Shown here one piece after another: positions 5,783-7,914 of a stretch of 7,914 nt of DNA; the stretch's first letter is position 1; the number at the start of each line of letters is the position of its first letter. The notes under the pieces are model-generated. The model was given only the letters and a program-made list of their open reading frames with translations. It had not been told where the DNA came from and made no database searches. Position numbers and translations under genes: made by a program. Origin of the DNA: JACDAV01 sp036556145 (GTDB lineage: Bacteria > Chloroflexota > Limnocylindria > Limnocylindrales > CSP1-4). The DNA lies in the NCBI GenBank assembly GCA_036556145.1, contig DATBKB010000104.1:1-7914 (forward strand), written 5' to 3'.

Positions 5783-7165
5783 ATGACTGATCACCGAGCC
5801 GACGAACCGCCGCCGCAACCGACGACCCCACGCCCCGACGATCCTGCCTCGCGGCAGCCGGTGGGCGCCCCCGGCGCAGCGACGCCGCCATCCTCCCTCG
5901 AGTGGGACGAGACGCGGGTCTTTTCCCCAACCCCCCAGCCTCGACCGGCATGGGCCCACGACGACACGTGGCGGGCCCCCGGCGCGGCGCCCCGGCCGGC
6001 CGTCGCGCCCCTCGAGCGACCACGTCGCACGAGCGGCCTCGGCACCATCATCCTCGCCGCACTGATCGCCGCGATCCTCGGCTCCGGCGGGACGTTCCTC
6101 GCGCTCACCGCCGCCGGCCTGCTGGACCGCCAGGCCGCCGCGCCAGACGTCGGCAGCGGCACGACCGTCACCACGCGCCAGCCCCTGACGCTGCAGGAAT
6201 CGTCCGCGATCATCGACGCGGCCGGCAAGGTCGGCCCCGCGGTCGTCCGAATCGTCGTCAGCGGGACGGACGCATCGAACCTCCCCGGCGGCGTCATCCC
6301 CGAGGGCGTCGGCTCCGGCGTCATCTACGACTCGCGCGGCTGGATTCTCACGAACCGCCACGTCGTCGCCGACAGCAGCTCGCTCACCGTCGAGCTCAAG
6401 GACGGCCAGGAGTACAGGGGCCGCGTCTACGGCATCGACACGCTGACCGATCTCGCGATCGTGAAGATCGACGCGAACGACTTGCCCGTGGCGCCGATCG
6501 GCGACTCGGGTGAGCTCAAGGTCGGCCAGCTCGTCGTGGCCATCGGCAGCCCGCTCGGCACGTACTCGAACACGGTCACGAGCGGCATCGTCTCGGCCAC
6601 CGGCCGCCGGATCCAGGTCGAGGACGGCACGGTCCTGACGAACCTCATCCAGACCGACGCCGCGATCAACCCGGGCAACAGCGGCGGCCCGCTCATCGAC
6701 GCGATGGGCAACGTCATCGGGATCAACACCGCGATCGCCCGCGACAGCAACGGCATCGGCTTCGCGATCCCGGTCAACATCGCCCGGCCGATCATGCAGC
6801 AGGCGCTCGCCAACACCGAGCTCACGCGGCCGTACATCGGCATCCGGTTCATGCCGATCGACGTGCAGCTGGCGAAGGACCTGAGCCTGCCGGTCAAGGA
6901 CGGCGCGCTCGTCCGGGTGCTCGACTCGAACAACCGCCCGACCGGGGAGGCCGCCGTCATCGCCGATGGACCCGCCGCCGCGGCAGGCGTCCAGGAGGGC
7001 GACATCGTGACGGCGATCGAGGGCGTGACGATCGACACCGAGCACCCGCTCGATGCGGTGCTCAGCCAGTTCGCGCCCGGCCAGACGGTCGAGCTGGACA
7101 TCGTCCGCGGTGGCGGGCGGCTCACGATCCCCGTGACGCTGGGGACTCGGCCCCCGAACCTCTAG
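5783..7165 (+). CDS. HtrA/DegP-type membrane-anchored serine protease with PDZ domain
   Basis: A 460-aa envelope quality-control protease that degrades misfolded proteins. Residues 1-84 are a Pro-rich, probably disordered cytoplasmic segment. A membrane helix at about 86-110 anchors the protein with its catalytic part outside. The trypsin-like domain covers about 140-340, with catalytic His193 in TNRHVVA, Asp223 in LTDLAIV and Ser300 in GNSGGP. The oxyanion and specificity segments GIVSATGR and GIGFAIP are also present, so the protein should be active. One PDZ domain covers about 345-455 (RPYIGIRF, then DGPAAAAGVQEGDIVTAIEG). The architecture of cytoplasmic Pro-rich tail, one helix, protease and one PDZ matches mycobacterial PepD and other HtrA-like proteins more than soluble DegP, which has two PDZ domains. 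The gene lies 51 nt after the kinase in the same direction, without a visible promoter or terminator between them, suggesting one operon or tight co-regulation. The ATG at 5783 has only weak Shine-Dalgarno support. Confidence 0.94.
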   Translation: MTDHRADEPPPQPTTPRPDDPASRQPVGAPGAATPPSSLEWDETRVFSPTPQPRPAWAHDDTWRAPGAAPRPAVAPLERPRRTSGLGTIILAALIAAILGSGGTFLALTAAGLLDRQAAAPDVGSGTTVTTRQPLTLQESSAIIDAAGKVGPAVVRIVVSGTDASNLPGGVIPEGVGSGVIYDSRGWILTNRHVVADSSSLTVELKDGQEYRGRVYGIDTLTDLAIVKIDANDLPVAPIGDSGELKVGQLVVAIGSPLGTYSNTVTSGIVSATGRRIQVEDGTVLTNLIQTDAAINPGNSGGPLIDAMGNVIGINTAIARDSNGIGFAIPVNIARPIMQQALANTELTRPYIGIRFMPIDVQLAKDLSLPVKDGALVRVLDSNNRPTGEAAVIADGPAAAAGVQEGDIVTAIEGVTIDTEHPLDAVLSQFAPGQTVELDIVRGGGRLTIPVTLGTRPPNL

Positions 7166-7177
7166 GCGCCGGCGAGG

Positions 7178-7546
7178 TCAGCCGGACCGCGTCCGCCAGA
7201 TCTCGACGCCCGCGTAGTCGAGCGACCCGGCGAGCTGCACCCGCGGCTTGCGAACGCGCACGCCGACCTCGTCCACCGCCGGGAAGCCCGCGAGGATCTC
7301 GTGGCTGATCGCCTCGGCGAGCGCCTCGAGCAGCCGGTAGGTCGTCGACTCGACGATCTGCTTGGCGATCGTGAAGACCTTGCCGTAGTCGACGGTCTTG
7401 TCGAGGTCGTCGTCGACGCCGGCCGGCTGCAAGTTGAGCCGCAGCTCGACGTCGACCTCGAACGGCTGCGGATTCGCCTGCTCATGGTCGTAGTAGCCGT
7501 GGCGGCCCTCGAACTGCATGTTGCGGAGCACGATGCGGTCGCTCAT
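7178..7546 (-). CDS. folB: Dihydroneopterin aldolase
   Basis: FolB converts 7,8-dihydroneopterin to 6-hydroxymethyl-7,8-dihydropterin and glycolaldehyde in folate biosynthesis, in the cytoplasm. The 122-aa length is normal. Family features in order are IVLRNMQFEGRHGYYDHEQ at the N-terminus with Glu22, TVDYGKVF with Tyr54, the helix LLEALAEAISHEIL, and VRVRKPRVQL with Lys100. Glu22, Tyr54 and Lys100 correspond in position to the active-site residues described for bacterial enzymes. The ATG at 7546 is preferred over an in-frame ATG at 7582 because the family's first strand starts there, the longer form would overlap folP, and TAGGG on the minus strand sits 3 nt upstream. It follows folP by 5 nt. 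Its stop is only 12 nt from the stop of the convergent htrA-like gene. A folK gene, often next in this order, is not present at that position. Confidence 0.95.
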   Translation of the reverse strand: MSDRIVLRNMQFEGRHGYYDHEQANPQPFEVDVELRLNLQPAGVDDDLDKTVDYGKVFTIAKQIVESTTYRLLEALAEAISHEILAGFPAVDEVGVRVRKPRVQLAGSLDYAGVEIWRTRSG

Positions 7547-7551
7547 CGACC

Positions 7552-7914
7552 CTACCGCCCGCCACCGCCATGGCCCGGCCACGTTCCCCGGACGATCGCG
7601 TCCGCCATCCGCGCGGTGCGGACGTTGGCCCGGATGTCGTGGGCGCGGATGATGTCCACCCCGGACGCCACGCCGAGCGCCGTCGTCGCGAGCGTCCCCT
7701 CGACCCGCTCGTCGACCGGGAGGTCGAGCACCCGGCCGATCGTCGACTTTCGGGAGGTACCGAGCAGGATCGGCCGGCCGAGCGCCCGCAGCTCGCCGAG
7801 CCGCCGCAGCACCGTGAGGTTGTGCTCGACGGTCTTCCCGAACCAGAACCCGGGGTCGACGATGTTGTTCTCCCGCGGCATGCCGGCGGTCGTTGCGCGA
7901 TCGATCGCGCGACG
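7552..7914 (-). CDS. folP: Dihydropteroate synthase, C-terminal part (5' end beyond window)
   Basis: FolP joins 6-hydroxymethyl-dihydropterin diphosphate to p-aminobenzoate to make dihydropteroate, and is the target of sulfonamides. Only the last 120 codons lie in the window; the reading frame is open through the right edge, so the gene continues outside. Recognisable TIM-barrel motifs are NNIVDPGFWFGKTVEHN (pterin-binding Asp and Lys strand), ILLGTSRKSTIGRVL (the SRKS loop), GTLATTALGVASGVDIIRAHD (closing strand with the Arg-x-His motif) and the final helix ending in DAIVRG. Nothing is missing from this half. The stop at 7552-7554 leaves 5 nt before folB, so the two are almost certainly cotranscribed and supply consecutive-pathway enzymes. 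Confidence 0.95.
   Translation of the reverse strand, partial: RRAIDRATTAGMPRENNIVDPGFWFGKTVEHNLTVLRRLGELRALGRPILLGTSRKSTIGRVLDLPVDERVEGTLATTALGVASGVDIIRAHDIRANVRTARMADAIVRGTWPGHGGGGR

Noticed and set aside
5723..7045. Minus-strand open frame of 440 codons opposite the protease
   Set aside because: It overlaps the HtrA-like gene with its intact catalytic triad. Composition again is typical of an antisense GC-rich frame.
1..7914. Mobile element, phage, toxin-antitoxin or defence island
   Set aside because: All recognisable genes are housekeeping or envelope regulation genes with uniform composition. No transposase, integrase, terminal inverted repeats of an insertion sequence, or small toxin-like gene pair is visible.

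Overview
The window is a GC-rich (about 70% by eye) bacterial chromosome segment. It carries seven confidently identifiable protein genes, tightly packed with strong G/C bias at third codon positions, and no transposase, integrase, phage gene, tRNA, rRNA or CRISPR array. Composition, frequent GTG starts, apparently leaderless mRNAs and the gene families suggest a high-GC lineage. A Chloroflexota group such as Limnocylindria-like soil or freshwater bacteria is my best guess and an actinobacterium the alternative, but no taxonomic marker here settles this.

Layout, left to right. (1) A DUF4349 lipoprotein with a C-terminal membrane helix (174-1094, +), followed by a small SAM-dependent methyltransferase (1159-1980, +). 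(2) A 400-bp non-coding stretch (1981-2380) holding four copies of a 50-bp unit with exactly 50-bp spacing, one possible degenerate inverted copy, and a perfect 25-bp tandem duplication whose units each contain a hairpin. (3) Ribosomal protein bL25 of the CTC/TL5 type (2381-3172, -), with a long Glu/Gly/Arg tail that is repetitive at the DNA level. (4) Divergent from it, a response regulator, a membrane sensor histidine kinase and a membrane-anchored HtrA-type serine protease (3343-7165, +). (5) Convergent with the protease, two folate biosynthesis genes on the minus strand: folB (7178-7546) and the 3' part of folP, which runs off the right edge.

How the genes work together. The regulator-kinase-HtrA cluster resembles known envelope-stress modules in which a two-component system controls an adjacent HtrA protease (MprAB-PepD in mycobacteria, CssRS-HtrA in Bacillus). 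folP and folB act in the same pathway and are 5 nt apart, so they are probably cotranscribed. The lipoprotein, methyltransferase and bL25 have no evident functional link to each other.

The gene content is ordinary, and I do not see a hidden new defence or mobile system. The points most worth a second look are the 50-bp-period intergenic repeat, the duplicated hairpin downstream of bL25, and the absence of any ATG, GTG or TTG start codon for the full-length kinase.
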